NCBI GenBank assembly: GCA_964236495.1
Contig: CAXSBR010000007.1
Span: forward strand, 62,001-126,000
Length of the DNA: 64,000 nucleotides
Direction of reading: 5' to 3'
Source of the DNA: CAXSBR01 sp964236495
GTDB taxonomy: Bacteria > Actinomycetota > Actinomycetes > Mycobacteriales > Jatrophihabitantaceae
Shown here: piece by piece, positions 17,282 to 25,730 of the stretch
How positions within the stretch are numbered: position 1 is the stretch's first letter
How the letters are laid out: each line of letters starts with the position of its first letter
Position numbers and translations under genes: made by a program
Notes under the pieces: generated by a model
Databases searched by the model: none
What the model was told of the DNA's origin: nothing
What the model saw: the letters and a program-made list of their open reading frames with translations, nothing else

Positions 17282-17959
17282 TCAACGCTTCACCAAAACC
17301 ACCACGCGGACCGGCTCGGCCAGCAGCCCCGATCCGCACTCGACGAGCGCCACCGACCTGGCGCCCAGCTTGCCCAAGGCAGACTCGTGCTGGGTGATCT
17401 CGTCGTCAGCCGACCGACCCTTGATCGCAAGCAGGCTGCCACCCGAACCCAGCAGGGGCAGACACCACCGTGCCAGCCGGTCCAGCGGCGCCACCGCCCG
17501 CGCGGTAACCCACATCGCACCGCCCACCGCGTCCCGAACGGATCGATCCTCGGCTCGTCCGGTATGCACACGCACTCGGGCGCCGATGCCGAGCCGATCG
17601 GCGGCCTCCACCAGAAACGACGTCCGCCGCGCCAGTGAGTCGACCAAATCGAGTGTGAGGTCCGGACGAGCGCAAGCCAATACCAGACCAGGCAGGCCTG
17701 CGCCTGAGCCGACGTCGACCACTCGCGCAGAGGCTGGAATCAGATCGCCCAGCACCGCACAGTTGAGCAGGTGCCGGTTCCACAGCCGTTCAGTTTCGCG
17801 CGGGCCGATCAGTCCGCGCACGACGGCGTCGGTGGCCAGCAGGGCGCCGTACTCGGTGACAAGCCCCAATTCGTCGCCAAGTATCTCGGCCGCAGCAGCC
17901 GGTGCCGGTGGAAGGCCGGGCAACCCCGCCTCAGTCACCGAGGTCGAACGATCTGACAA
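17282..17959 (-). CDS. rsmG: 16S rRNA m7G527 methyltransferase RsmG (GidB)
   Basis: SAM-dependent methylation of G527 in 16S rRNA. The 225-residue protein has ERLWNRHLLNCAVLGDLI near residue 57, the SAM motif VDVGSGAGLPGLVLA at about 85-100, and the downstream ARAVAPLDRLARW typical of GidB. It sits between khpB and parA in the usual order. Loss of this enzyme gives low-level streptomycin resistance in related bacteria; all core motifs are intact here. The 200-base gap to parA has no gene. Confidence 0.95.
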   Translation of the reverse strand: MSDRSTSVTEAGLPGLPPAPAAAAEILGDELGLVTEYGALLATDAVVRGLIGPRETERLWNRHLLNCAVLGDLIPASARVVDVGSGAGLPGLVLACARPDLTLDLVDSLARRTSFLVEAADRLGIGARVRVHTGRAEDRSVRDAVGGAMWVTARAVAPLDRLARWCLPLLGSGGSLLAIKGRSADDEITQHESALGKLGARSVALVECGSGLLAEPVRVVVLVKR

Positions 17960-17980
17960 CTAGTCCTGACAATTCCGAAC

Positions 17981-18556
17981 TCAGTCGCCGGGGTGGACGA
18001 CGACCCGCCGGTGCGGTTCCTCGCCTTCGGACGCGCTGTGCACCCCTTCGATGTCGCCGATGCTGTCGTGGACCACCTTGCGTTCGAACGGGTTCATCGG
18101 CGCCAGCCGCACCGCCTCGCCGGTGTCGGCAACGTTGCGCGCCGTTGCCGACGCCAACTCGGCCAGTTGGGTACGACGGTTCTGCCGGTGCCCGCTGATG
18201 TCGAGCATCAGACGGCTACGCACGCCGGTGCTCTGCTGCACCGCCAGACGGGTCAACTCCTGCAAAGCGTCCAGCGTCGATCCATCCGGTCCGACCAGGG
18301 CAGACAGATCCGAGCCGACGATGGCGACGACGGCGCGGTCATTTTCCACGTCGAGGTCGATGTCGCCGTCGAAGTCGACGATGTCGAGCAGTTGCTCGAG
18401 GTAATCGGCGGCAGCGTCGCCCTCGCGAACCAGCAGATCGTTTCCCGTGCCCGTCGAGTCGGAACTGTCGTCCGGCGCGTCGGATGCGTCGTCCGCCGGC
18501 TGCAATTCAGTGCTAGCCGAATCGGTGGAAGTGGCGACGGACTCGGGGCTGGTCAC
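17981..18556 (-). CDS. khpB: KhpB (Jag/EloR) RNA-binding KH-R3H protein
   Basis: KH plus R3H protein that binds RNA with KhpA and influences cell elongation in Gram-positives. The GTG start at 18556 is chosen because AAGGAG lies 8 bases upstream (18565-18570); a longer frame would begin at 18628 without one. The 191-residue product opens with an acidic Ser/Asp-rich tail, then the KH core VVAIVGSDLSALVGPDGSTLDALQ (positions about 85-108) and the R3H region ending in LAPMNPFERKVVHDSI. It lies just before yidC in the same direction, the standard rpmH-rnpA-yidD-yidC-khpB order. Confidence 0.93.
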   Translation of the reverse strand: MTSPESVATSTDSASTELQPADDASDAPDDSSDSTGTGNDLLVREGDAAADYLEQLLDIVDFDGDIDLDVENDRAVVAIVGSDLSALVGPDGSTLDALQELTRLAVQQSTGVRSRLMLDISGHRQNRRTQLAELASATARNVADTGEAVRLAPMNPFERKVVHDSIGDIEGVHSASEGEEPHRRVVVHPGD

Positions 18557-18711
18557 GATGAGAACTCCTTGGAGTCGATTGAGTAGTCCAGATGGTGCGT
18601 AATCTCGCGCTCCGCGCCGCGGACGCAAAGGGATCTGCGGTTGCCGTGCGACCCATACCGCGTGGGCTCAAGGCAGCCACGAACACCGGCCACCCTGGCC
18701 GCGGACGAGGA

Positions 18712-19776
18712 TCAGCGCCGCTTGCTGCGCTGCCCCGCCCGGGTGTTCTTGGGCCGGTTGCCCCCAGGACGCGCGCCGGGACGGGGCGGAGTCGACCGCG
18801 CCCCGGTGCTGGAGCTCAGCTCCGACGCACCCGCAGCAGGCTTCTCCATGTTCACCGCAGTTGCAGTGCTACCGGGACGTCGATTCTGCGGCCGTACCGG
18901 CTTGGCTCCTGGCGCGGGCGCCCGGGACTGGGTGACCTCGGTGACCACCGACTCGATCGGGGAAAGCTCAGTAACGGGGTGAAACCGGTAGATGTAGAAC
19001 TGCTGGCCCATCGTCCACAGGTTGCTGCTGAACCAGTACAGCAGCACACCGATGGGGAAGAACAAGCCCGACCCCAGCACGGACAGCGGGATGAAGTACA
19101 GCATCAGGCGCTGCACGGTGGCCGCCTGACCGGTGGCAACGGTGGTGGCGTTGCGCATGGACTGCTGCTGAGTGATGTACGTCGCCGCCGCGCTGATGAT
19201 CGCCAGCACGATAGCTACCAGGCGGGTGGTACCTACCTCGCCGCCCAATAGGAACAGTTTGTGCGCGGAGTCACGCAGTGTGCCCGCCAGAGGCGCATGT
19301 CCAAACAGCTTCGCCTGAGCCGCGCTGAGCGTCTCGCTCTTGCTGAAGCCGTACAGCGTCAACTGCCGGTGGCTGGTGGAGTGCACCGAACGCGACAGGT
19401 GCCGCAACACGTGAAACAACGAGATGAAGATGGGGAACTGCAGCAGCATCGGCAGGCAGCCGGCCAGCGGATTGAACCCCTGATCGCTCTGCAGCTTCTG
19501 CATGGCCTGCGTCTGGGCCTGCCGGTCGCCCTTGTGCTGCTCCTTGATCTTGGCGATCTGAGGTTGGAGCGTCTGCATATGTCGGGTGTAGTGCACCTGT
19601 TTTATGAAGAATTTGACGAGCAACAGCCGAGCAGTAATAACGAGGAACACGATGGACAGCGCCCAGGTAGCGCCCCCCTTGGGATCCATGAACAGCGAGA
19701 AGAACTGGTGCCAGCGCAGCAGAACCCAGGACACCGCGGTGTAAAGGACATTGGTGACCGGGCTGATGAAGCTCAC
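18712..19776 (-). CDS. yidC: Membrane protein insertase YidC
   Basis: Inserts and folds membrane proteins with or without SecYEG. The 354-residue protein has the Oxa1 core: an N-terminal helix, the coiled cytoplasmic hairpin QPQIAKIKEQHKGDRQAQ, the hydrophobic-groove helices with NPLAGCLPMLLQFPIFISLF and LYWFSSNLWTMGQQF, and a basic Pro/Arg-rich tail (GGNRPKNTRAGQRSKRR) that would contact the ribosome. The GTG start overlaps the yidD stop (GTGA), so translation is coupled. Confidence 0.95.
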   Translation of the reverse strand: MSFISPVTNVLYTAVSWVLLRWHQFFSLFMDPKGGATWALSIVFLVITARLLLVKFFIKQVHYTRHMQTLQPQIAKIKEQHKGDRQAQTQAMQKLQSDQGFNPLAGCLPMLLQFPIFISLFHVLRHLSRSVHSTSHRQLTLYGFSKSETLSAAQAKLFGHAPLAGTLRDSAHKLFLLGGEVGTTRLVAIVLAIISAAATYITQQQSMRNATTVATGQAATVQRLMLYFIPLSVLGSGLFFPIGVLLYWFSSNLWTMGQQFYIYRFHPVTELSPIESVVTEVTQSRAPAPGAKPVRPQNRRPGSTATAVNMEKPAAGASELSSSTGARSTPPRPGARPGGNRPKNTRAGQRSKRR

Positions 19777-20162
19777 GTCGAGGGCTCCGACTTCCAGGCG
19801 GCCGGCGCGGCCGCGGCGAGACTATGAACGGTGGTCCTGCGAACGGTGGTCGAGTTGGAGACATTCGGTTCAACGTTGCGTGCGTGCATCCCGTGCCGGT
19901 CGTCGTCAACAGCAGCCGTTGTCGAGGCCGCGATGTCGGGCGCAGCCGGCACCGGATCATATCCGCCGGCGTGGAACGGATGGCATTTCGACAGCCGCCG
20001 CAGCGCCAACCAACCTCCCCGCGCCAGGCCGAACCGTTCGACGGCCTCGATCGCGTAGCTGCTGCACGTCGGACCGAATCGGCAGGACGGACCGCGCCGC
20101 GGGCTGACCGCATCCTGATACAGGCCGACCACGGCGACGGCCGTGCGCGCCAGCCGATTCAT
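19773..20162 (-). CDS. yidD: Membrane protein insertion efficiency factor YidD
   Basis: Small membrane-associated protein that aids YidC-dependent insertion. The core is complete: YQDAVSPRRGPSCRFGPTCS followed by YAIEAVERFG and CHPFHAGGYDPVP, including the conserved Cys residues. At 129 residues it is longer than the usual 75-110 because of a non-conserved tail after residue 75. It overlaps both neighbours, rnpA upstream and yidC downstream, by four bases. Confidence 0.94.
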   Translation of the reverse strand: MNRLARTAVAVVGLYQDAVSPRRGPSCRFGPTCSSYAIEAVERFGLARGGWLALRRLSKCHPFHAGGYDPVPAAPDIAASTTAAVDDDRHGMHARNVEPNVSNSTTVRRTTVHSLAAAAPAAWKSEPST

Positions 20163-20551
20163 CGGGCCTCGCTCAGTTCTGCCTGCCGGGCATGTGAGCG
20201 CTGCCGCGGTGTGGCCAATTTCCGCACGGCCTTGTCGAGTGCCGCACCGAGCTGAGCCGACGACGCGTTACCCGCGGGCGCAAGCGCGCGAACGACAACG
20301 TCCATACCGGGCGCGAAAAGTGCGTTCCGATCAGCCAGCAGAGCGCGTAACCGCCGGCTGACGCGGTGACGCACCACGCTGTTACCCACCGCCTTGCTGA
20401 CAACCAGGCCGAAACGAGTCCGATCGGCCCGGGTTTCGGTAATTCGCAGCATGTGGACAACCAGCAGTCCGCCGCCGCCGGCACGCTGACCGCTGCGCAG
20501 CACGGCGGAAAAATCGCCGGAACGTCGCAGCCGAGAGGCAGCGGGCAGCAT
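20159..20551 (-). CDS. rnpA: Ribonuclease P protein component
   Basis: Protein subunit of RNase P, which trims the 5' leader from pre-tRNA. The 130-residue product shows LRRSGDFSAVLRSGQRAGG at the N-terminus and the RNR signature RFGLVVSKAVGNSVVRHRVSR at about residues 46-66. It lies between rpmH and yidD, 51 bases from the rpmH stop. Confidence 0.95.
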   Translation of the reverse strand: MLPAASRLRRSGDFSAVLRSGQRAGGGGLLVVHMLRITETRADRTRFGLVVSKAVGNSVVRHRVSRRLRALLADRNALFAPGMDVVVRALAPAGNASSAQLGAALDKAVRKLATPRQRSHARQAELSEAR

Positions 20552-20602
20552 CAGCTCAGCGCAGGCCGGCGATGGAACACGGGAGCTGGTCGCGCAGCGG
20601 GA

Positions 20603-20740
20603 TCAGGCCGACAATTCCCGGCGGCCCTTACGGCGCCGGGCGGTGAGAATGGCACGCCCAGCTCGGGTACGCATGCGAAGCCGGAAACCGTGCGTCTTGG
20701 CGCGGCGACGGTTGTTGGGCTGAAAGGTTCGCTTACTCAC
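20603..20740 (-). CDS. rpmH: 50S ribosomal protein L34
   Basis: A 45-residue, strongly basic protein starting GTG at 20740: SKRTFQPNNRRRAKTHGFR, then an LRMRTRAGRAIL core and a C-terminal RRRKGRRELSA. This is a full-length L34 of the standard form. It starts the leftward rpmH-rnpA-yidD-yidC-khpB-rsmG-parAB block and is divergent from dnaA across a 533-base gap. Confidence 0.97.
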   Translation of the reverse strand: MSKRTFQPNNRRRAKTHGFRLRMRTRAGRAILTARRRKGRRELSA

Positions 20741-21273
20741 TGAGACACTCCACAACGTCAGTGCCGGTGATCCGCCTGCTGGCGAACCGATCCGGCTGGT
20801 CGTCGCGGGCTATCCGCGACGGTTTCGGCACGGAAACTTTTCCCGTAGGCACGAACACACCGACCAAACAGTTCGGTGGTGCCGAAAGAGGTCGCGCCCA
20901 GAGCCGCAGCTACGACCCGTCCACGGTACGGAATCCGTTGTGCCACGGTCAAACCGGCGCCGCCGCAAGCACAGTCGACCACCCGGTCGGCAGTCATAGC
21001 TGAGCGGTCGCCCAGATTTCCCGGTGTGCTCAGCCCGCTCGGCGACCCTGGACGTCAACCTCGGATCGAGCGTTGTGGATCATCCGCTCAGGCTGTTAAG
21101 TTCTGCGCTTGCTCCACAACAGTGTCGACGGACCCCCAGCCGCCGACTTCATTCCACATGCTGTGGACAAGTCTGTGGAGGAGTCTCGTACTGTCGAGAT
21201 GTCCACCTTGACGCGGACATAAATTACAGGTGGCGACACCACAGCGGACCGCGGCAATGAGGGGACTGAGTAG
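20741..21273. promoter_or_regulatory. rpmH-dnaA divergent control region with DnaA boxes
   Basis: This 533-base gap holds no convincing gene. It contains TGTGGACAA at 21162-21170 (an exact reverse match to the actinobacterial DnaA box TTGTCCACA) and TGTGGATCA at 21074-21082 (8/9 match), with several weaker TCCACA cores nearby. These sit 100-200 bases before the dnaA start, as expected for DnaA autoregulation, and could also serve the origin. No promoter hexamers are obvious. Confidence 0.6.
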
Positions 21274-23001
21274 GTGAGCAGTCCGACCGATCTCGCCGAC
21301 ATCTGGGCATCGGTCATCACCCGACTGGACGCCGAGGCCATCCATGCCCGGCATCGTGCACTACTCGGACTCACCCGACCGCTCGCTCTGGTCGAGGACA
21401 CCGCGCTGCTGGCAGCACCCAGTGACTACGCCAAGGAGCAGTTCGAAACCCGCCTACGGCCGCTCATCGCGCGTGCGCTGTCTGAGGAGATGGGTCGCGA
21501 CATCTCGGTAGCGATCACGGTGTCGGCCGAGGACACCAAACCCGCCGAGGGTTTCGACGGCTACGACGTCGACTGGCCCGACTCGACTCGACCGATCGGC
21601 GTACCGCAGGGGGCGTCCCCCCCTTCCAACCGGCTTTCCAACCGAACTGACAACCGGTCTGACACCCGGTCCAACAACTGGCCTGACGCCGACCGCACTG
21701 ACGCCGGCCGGTCGGAGTGGCGCGACGACAGCGATCCACCGGAATTCACCCGCCCCGACCTCAGGCTCGTCACCGGCTCCGGCACTGGCACCGCCAGTGG
21801 CGCGGCCGAGGCTGCCTACGATTCCGCGAACGGCAGCGCTACCAGGGCTTCCAACGCCACCAACGCCACCAACGCCGGCGAGTACGACCACGCCGGCTAC
21901 GGCTGGCCCGAGGGGCCGATCTCGACGGGCCGCCGCTCCGTCGAGGGATCAGCCAACGCCGCTCGCGATGCCCGGCTGAATCCTCGCTACACCTTCGACA
22001 CGTTCGTCATCGGCGACAGCAACCGGTTCTCCCACGCCGCGGCCGTCGCCGTCGCCGAAGCACCGGCGCGCGCCTACAGTCCGCTGTTCATCTACGGCGA
22101 CTCAGGACTGGGCAAGACCCACCTGCTGCATGCCGTCGGCCACTATTCCCAACGCCTGTTCCCCGGTCTGCGGGTGCGCTACGTCAGCACCGAGGAATTC
22201 ACCAACGACTTCATCAACTCTCTGCGCGACGACCGGATGCAGGCTTTCCAAGCCAGATACCGCGAGATCGACCTACTGCTGATCGACGACATCCAGTTCC
22301 TGGAGACGCGCGAGCGCACGCAGGAGGAGTTCTTCCACACCTTCAACACGCTGCACAACGCCAACAAGCAGATCATCATCAGCTCCGATCGCTCACCGCG
22401 GCAGCTGGTGACGCTGGAGGACCGGCTGCGGACCCGCTTCGAGTGGGGTCTGATCGCCGACGTCCAAGCACCTGACCTCGAGACGCGAATCGCGATCCTG
22501 AGCAAGAAAGCCGCGCAGGACGGCTTGAACCTCGCCGCCGACGTGATGGAGTTCATCGCCACCAAGATCCAGAGCAACGTACGCGAGCTCGAAGGCGCAC
22601 TGATCCGGGTGACGGCGTTTGCGAACCTGAACCGGCAGGTCGTCGATATCCGACTTGCCGAGCTGGTGCTGCGCGACCTGATCAACGAGTCCGACCGACC
22701 CGAGATCACTGCCGCGATCATCATGGCCGTCACCGCGGAGTACTTCTCACTGTCCTTGGAAGATCTCACCGGCGCCTCGCGCAGCCGCACCCTGACCACC
22801 GCCCGCCAGATCGCGATGTACCTGTGCCGGGAGCTGACCGACCTGTCGCTACCCAAGATCGGGCAGACCTTCGGCGGCCGCGACCACACCACGGTCATGC
22901 ACGCCGACCGCAAGATCCGCTCCCAGATGGCCGAGCGGATGTCGGTGTACAACCAGGTCACCGAGCTCACGATCCGCATCAAGTCCCGGGCCCGCGGCTG
23001 A
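21274..23001 (+). CDS. dnaA: Chromosomal replication initiator DnaA
   Basis: AAA+ initiator that melts oriC. The 575-residue protein has domain I at 1-90, a long Asp/Arg/Asn-rich linker (residues about 95-230, with short near-repeats such as NRTDNRSDTRSNN), Walker A GDSGLGKTH near 275, Walker B LLIDDIQFLE near 340, and the domain IV box-binding signature GGRDHTTVMHADRKI near the C-terminus. GTG start follows GAGTAG. Length exceeds the usual 450-510 because of the linker, as in streptomycetes and mycobacteria. Confidence 0.98.
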   Translation: MSSPTDLADIWASVITRLDAEAIHARHRALLGLTRPLALVEDTALLAAPSDYAKEQFETRLRPLIARALSEEMGRDISVAITVSAEDTKPAEGFDGYDVDWPDSTRPIGVPQGASPPSNRLSNRTDNRSDTRSNNWPDADRTDAGRSEWRDDSDPPEFTRPDLRLVTGSGTGTASGAAEAAYDSANGSATRASNATNATNAGEYDHAGYGWPEGPISTGRRSVEGSANAARDARLNPRYTFDTFVIGDSNRFSHAAAVAVAEAPARAYSPLFIYGDSGLGKTHLLHAVGHYSQRLFPGLRVRYVSTEEFTNDFINSLRDDRMQAFQARYREIDLLLIDDIQFLETRERTQEEFFHTFNTLHNANKQIIISSDRSPRQLVTLEDRLRTRFEWGLIADVQAPDLETRIAILSKKAAQDGLNLAADVMEFIATKIQSNVRELEGALIRVTAFANLNRQVVDIRLAELVLRDLINESDRPEITAAIIMAVTAEYFSLSLEDLTGASRSRTLTTARQIAMYLCRELTDLSLPKIGQTFGGRDHTTVMHADRKIRSQMAERMSVYNQVTELTIRIKSRARG

Positions 23002-23462
23002 GCCGGCCTGTGTGACGCCCTGTGCAGACGGTGTGCATCCAGCGCGCTGCGGCGCAGCGGCATTGCCCAGCACCTCGCTACGTCCACCACCATGCCCAGG
23101 CAGGCCCGCGGCCGTCCCCATCTTGTCCCCAGTGCTTGAGCCCGCGTCGTCTGGGCCGGACGAGGTTGTCCACCGTTTCCACACCGGTGATGAAGATGAC
23201 GACTTATTTATCTATAAGAAGGGATCAAGAGCAGTTGTGGGTGCTGTGGGATGTGCAGGAGCACGAGGCCTAAATCAGGGCCAGCGCAGCCAGCACAGCC
23301 CCGACAACACCACAGCTCCGGGCGCAGCCATACTGAGCACCCGCAGCACCCCGCCTACGGATACGCACGAGCACGCACCGTCGGCGCAATAAAGCACTGA
23401 ACGGCACTGAAACTGAAGAACTGCACCTTCCGAGAAGACATCGACAGAAACTGGCGGGTCCG
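23002..23462. other. Probable oriC (dnaA-dnaN intergenic region)
   Basis: This is the conventional actinobacterial origin position. Near-matches to the DnaA box are TTGTCCCCA (23123-23131, 8/9), TTGTCCACC (23166-23174, 8/9) and GTTTCCACA (23175-23183, 7/9). Beside them is the most AT-rich stretch of the neighbourhood, ACTTATTTATCTATAAGAA (about 23202-23220), a good candidate unwinding element. No exact box occurs in this gap. The call rests on position and the AT-rich stretch; no gene is seen. Confidence 0.75.
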
Positions 23463-24587
23463 ATGAAGTTCCGAGTCGAACGCGACGCCCTGGCCGAGGC
23501 GGTCGCGTGGACTGCACGCAGCCTGCCCGCCCGTCCGGCGGTGCCGGTGCTGGCCGGCGTGCTGCTCTCAGCCGATGACGCCAGCGTCACCGTGTCGGGA
23601 TTCGACTACGAGGTGTCCACACAGGTCGACGTCGAGGCGCACGTGATCACCGCAGGCCAGGCGTTGGTGTCGGGTCGGTTGCTCGCCGACATCACCCGGG
23701 CCCTCCCCCCGCATCCGGTCGAGGTGAGCGTGGACGGCTCGCGCGTGGGCATCGTGTGCGGTTCCAGCCGATTCACCCTGCCCAGCATGCCGATCGAGGA
23801 CTATCCCCGGTTGCCGACCTTGCCCAGCACCGCGGGCACCGTCGACAGCAGCGTGTTCGCCCAAGCCGTGGCGCAAGTGGCTGTCGCGGCAGGTCGCGAT
23901 GACACCCTGCCGATGCTCACCGGGGTACGGATGGAGATCGACGGCGAGAAGATGACGCTGGCTGCAACAGATCGGTATCGGCTCGCGGTGCGCGAACTGC
24001 CCTGGACACCGGCCGATCCTGCTGCCGAGCCGGTGCAGGTTCTGGTGCCCGCGCGCAACCTGGCCGACGCGGCGAAGAGTCTGGCCGGCAGTGGCGAGGT
24101 GACGATCTCGCTGGCCGCGGGTGGAGCCGGCGAAGGCATCATCGGCTTCTCGAGCACCAATCGCCGCACGACGACGCGCCTGCTCGACGCGCAGTTCCCC
24201 GCCTACCGCTCCCTACTGCCCACCGAGTTCAACGTGATCGCCGACGTCGACATCGCTCCACTGGTCGACGCGGTGAAGCGAGTGGCCCTGGTGGCCGACC
24301 GTGGCGCCCCGGTGCGCCTGGACTTCACCGAGGCGACGCTGGCGCTGTCGGCCGGTGGCGAGGACGAGGGCCGGGCAGAGGAGCAGCTGGAGGTGACCTT
24401 CGACGGCGAGGAGATCACCACCGCGTTCAACCCAGGCTTTCTACTCGACGGGCTGTCCGCGCTGGCGGTGCAGACCGCGCGGCTGCAGTTCATCTCCGCT
24501 GCGAAACCGGCGGTGCTGCGCGCGGCCGAACCCGACGCCAGCGCCAGCTACACGTATTTGATCATGCCGGTACGCCTGCCGGGGTGA
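23463..24587 (+). CDS. dnaN: DNA polymerase III beta sliding clamp
   Basis: Ring-forming processivity clamp. The 374-residue product spans the three clamp folds. MKFRVERDALAEAVAW opens domain I, TLPMLTGVRMEIDGEKMTLAATDRYRLA marks domain II, and the C-terminus YTYLIMPVRLPG is the conserved end that lines the peptide-binding pocket. GGCGGGTCCG precedes the ATG. It directly follows oriC and leads the dnaN-gnd-recF-dciA run. Confidence 0.98.
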   Translation: MKFRVERDALAEAVAWTARSLPARPAVPVLAGVLLSADDASVTVSGFDYEVSTQVDVEAHVITAGQALVSGRLLADITRALPPHPVEVSVDGSRVGIVCGSSRFTLPSMPIEDYPRLPTLPSTAGTVDSSVFAQAVAQVAVAAGRDDTLPMLTGVRMEIDGEKMTLAATDRYRLAVRELPWTPADPAAEPVQVLVPARNLADAAKSLAGSGEVTISLAAGGAGEGIIGFSSTNRRTTTRLLDAQFPAYRSLLPTEFNVIADVDIAPLVDAVKRVALVADRGAPVRLDFTEATLALSAGGEDEGRAEEQLEVTFDGEEITTAFNPGFLLDGLSALAVQTARLQFISAAKPAVLRAAEPDASASYTYLIMPVRLPG

Positions 24588-24663
24588 GCCGCGGCAACGC
24601 TGACCGCCGTAGATTCTGAACCGTTACTTTCCCGTCAGCGTCAACAATCAAGGAGGATCCACC

Positions 24664-25617
24664 GTGGAAATCGGACTCATCGGCCTGGGCAAGATGGGCG
24701 GCAACATGGCCCAGCGGCTGCGCGACGGCGGGCACACCGTCGTCGGTTTCGACCAGTCGCCTGACTCCAAGCGCGACGTCGCCTCGCTGCAGGAGCTGGT
24801 TCAGAAGCTCAGCGCACCACGGCTGGTGTGGGTGATGGTGCCTGCCGGCGGCCCCACCGACGACACGGTCGTTCAGCTGAGCGATCTACTGTCCGAGGGC
24901 GACCTCGTCATCGACGGCGGCAACTCCAAATACACCGAGGACCAGCGCCACGCCACCATGCTCGACACCAAGGGCATCAAGTTCGTCGACTGCGGCGTGT
25001 CCGGCGGCATCTGGGGTTTGCAGAACGGCTACGGACTCATGGCCGGCGGCTCGAAGGAGAACGTCGCGATGGTCCAACCCATCTTCGACACCCTCAAGCC
25101 TGCCGAAGGCGGTTTCGTCCACGCCGGCGAGGTGGGGGCCGGTCACTTCGTGAAGATGGTCCACAACGGCATCGAGTACGGCATCATGCAGGCTTACGCC
25201 GAGGGCTACGAGCTGATGATCGCCACCCCGCTGGTCGACAACGTCACCGAAACCATGCGGTCCTGGCAGAACGGCACCGTCATCCGGTCCTGGCTGCTGG
25301 ATCTGGGTGTGGACGCGCTGGACAAGGACCCTGGCCTCAAGAGCATCCGTGGCTATGCCGCGGACTCCGGCGAGGGCCGGTGGACGGTGGAGGCCGCGAT
25401 CGACAACGCCGTGCCGCTGCCCGTCATCACCGCCGCGCTGTTCGCGCGGTTCGCGTCCCGTCAGGACGATTCCCCGGCCATGAAGATGGTCGCCGCCCTG
25501 CGCAACGAGTTCGGCGGGCACGCCGTCGAGGCCGCGCCGTCCACTGCGGCCGAGGCGGATGCGCAGTCGGCCACCGGTGTCGGTGCGCACCAGTCGGTCG
25601 CGACCACCGAAGCCTGA
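24664..25617 (+). CDS. gnd: 6-phosphogluconate dehydrogenase, decarboxylating (short form)
   Basis: Oxidative pentose-phosphate step from 6-phosphogluconate to ribulose 5-phosphate. The 317 residues match the short (about 300) Gnd subfamily. The Rossmann motif GLGKMGGNMA is at 7-16, followed by GFDQSP, where the acidic Asp at the end of the second strand hints at NAD rather than NADP use. Substrate motifs are VDCGVSGGIWGLQNG and the catalytic VKMVHNGIEYG. A strong AGGAGG lies 8 bases before the GTG. Placement between dnaN and recF is seen in many non-tuberculous mycobacteria and relatives. Confidence 0.95.
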   Translation: MEIGLIGLGKMGGNMAQRLRDGGHTVVGFDQSPDSKRDVASLQELVQKLSAPRLVWVMVPAGGPTDDTVVQLSDLLSEGDLVIDGGNSKYTEDQRHATMLDTKGIKFVDCGVSGGIWGLQNGYGLMAGGSKENVAMVQPIFDTLKPAEGGFVHAGEVGAGHFVKMVHNGIEYGIMQAYAEGYELMIATPLVDNVTETMRSWQNGTVIRSWLLDLGVDALDKDPGLKSIRGYAADSGEGRWTVEAAIDNAVPLPVITAALFARFASRQDDSPAMKMVAALRNEFGGHAVEAAPSTAAEADAQSATGVGAHQSVATTEA

Positions 25618-25672
25618 TACCGGGCGCCGTCTGATCCCAGCGGCCGTCGGCCCGCATGAATACCGGGTGTCG

Positions 25673-25684
25673 GCTCACGTGAGC
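25673..25684. promoter_or_regulatory. Perfect 12-bp palindrome upstream of recF
   Basis: GCTCACGTGAGC lies 47 bases before the recF start. It shares the CACGTG core with parS, but the flanks do not match (about 9 of 16). It may be an operator; no regulator can be assigned. Confidence 0.4.
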
Positions 25685-25730
25685 ACGGCCGTTTGCCGCG
25701 CGGGACGACGATAGGAGCGGGGGCCGGGTC

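Noticed and set aside
19401..19417. CACGTGAAACA half-site in yidC
   Set aside because: Only one half matches parS (12 of 16), and the bases encode a conserved YidC segment (SLFHVLR).
25673..25684. GCTCACGTGAGC as a fifth parS
   Set aside because: Flanks outside CACGTG do not match; kept only as an unassigned palindrome.
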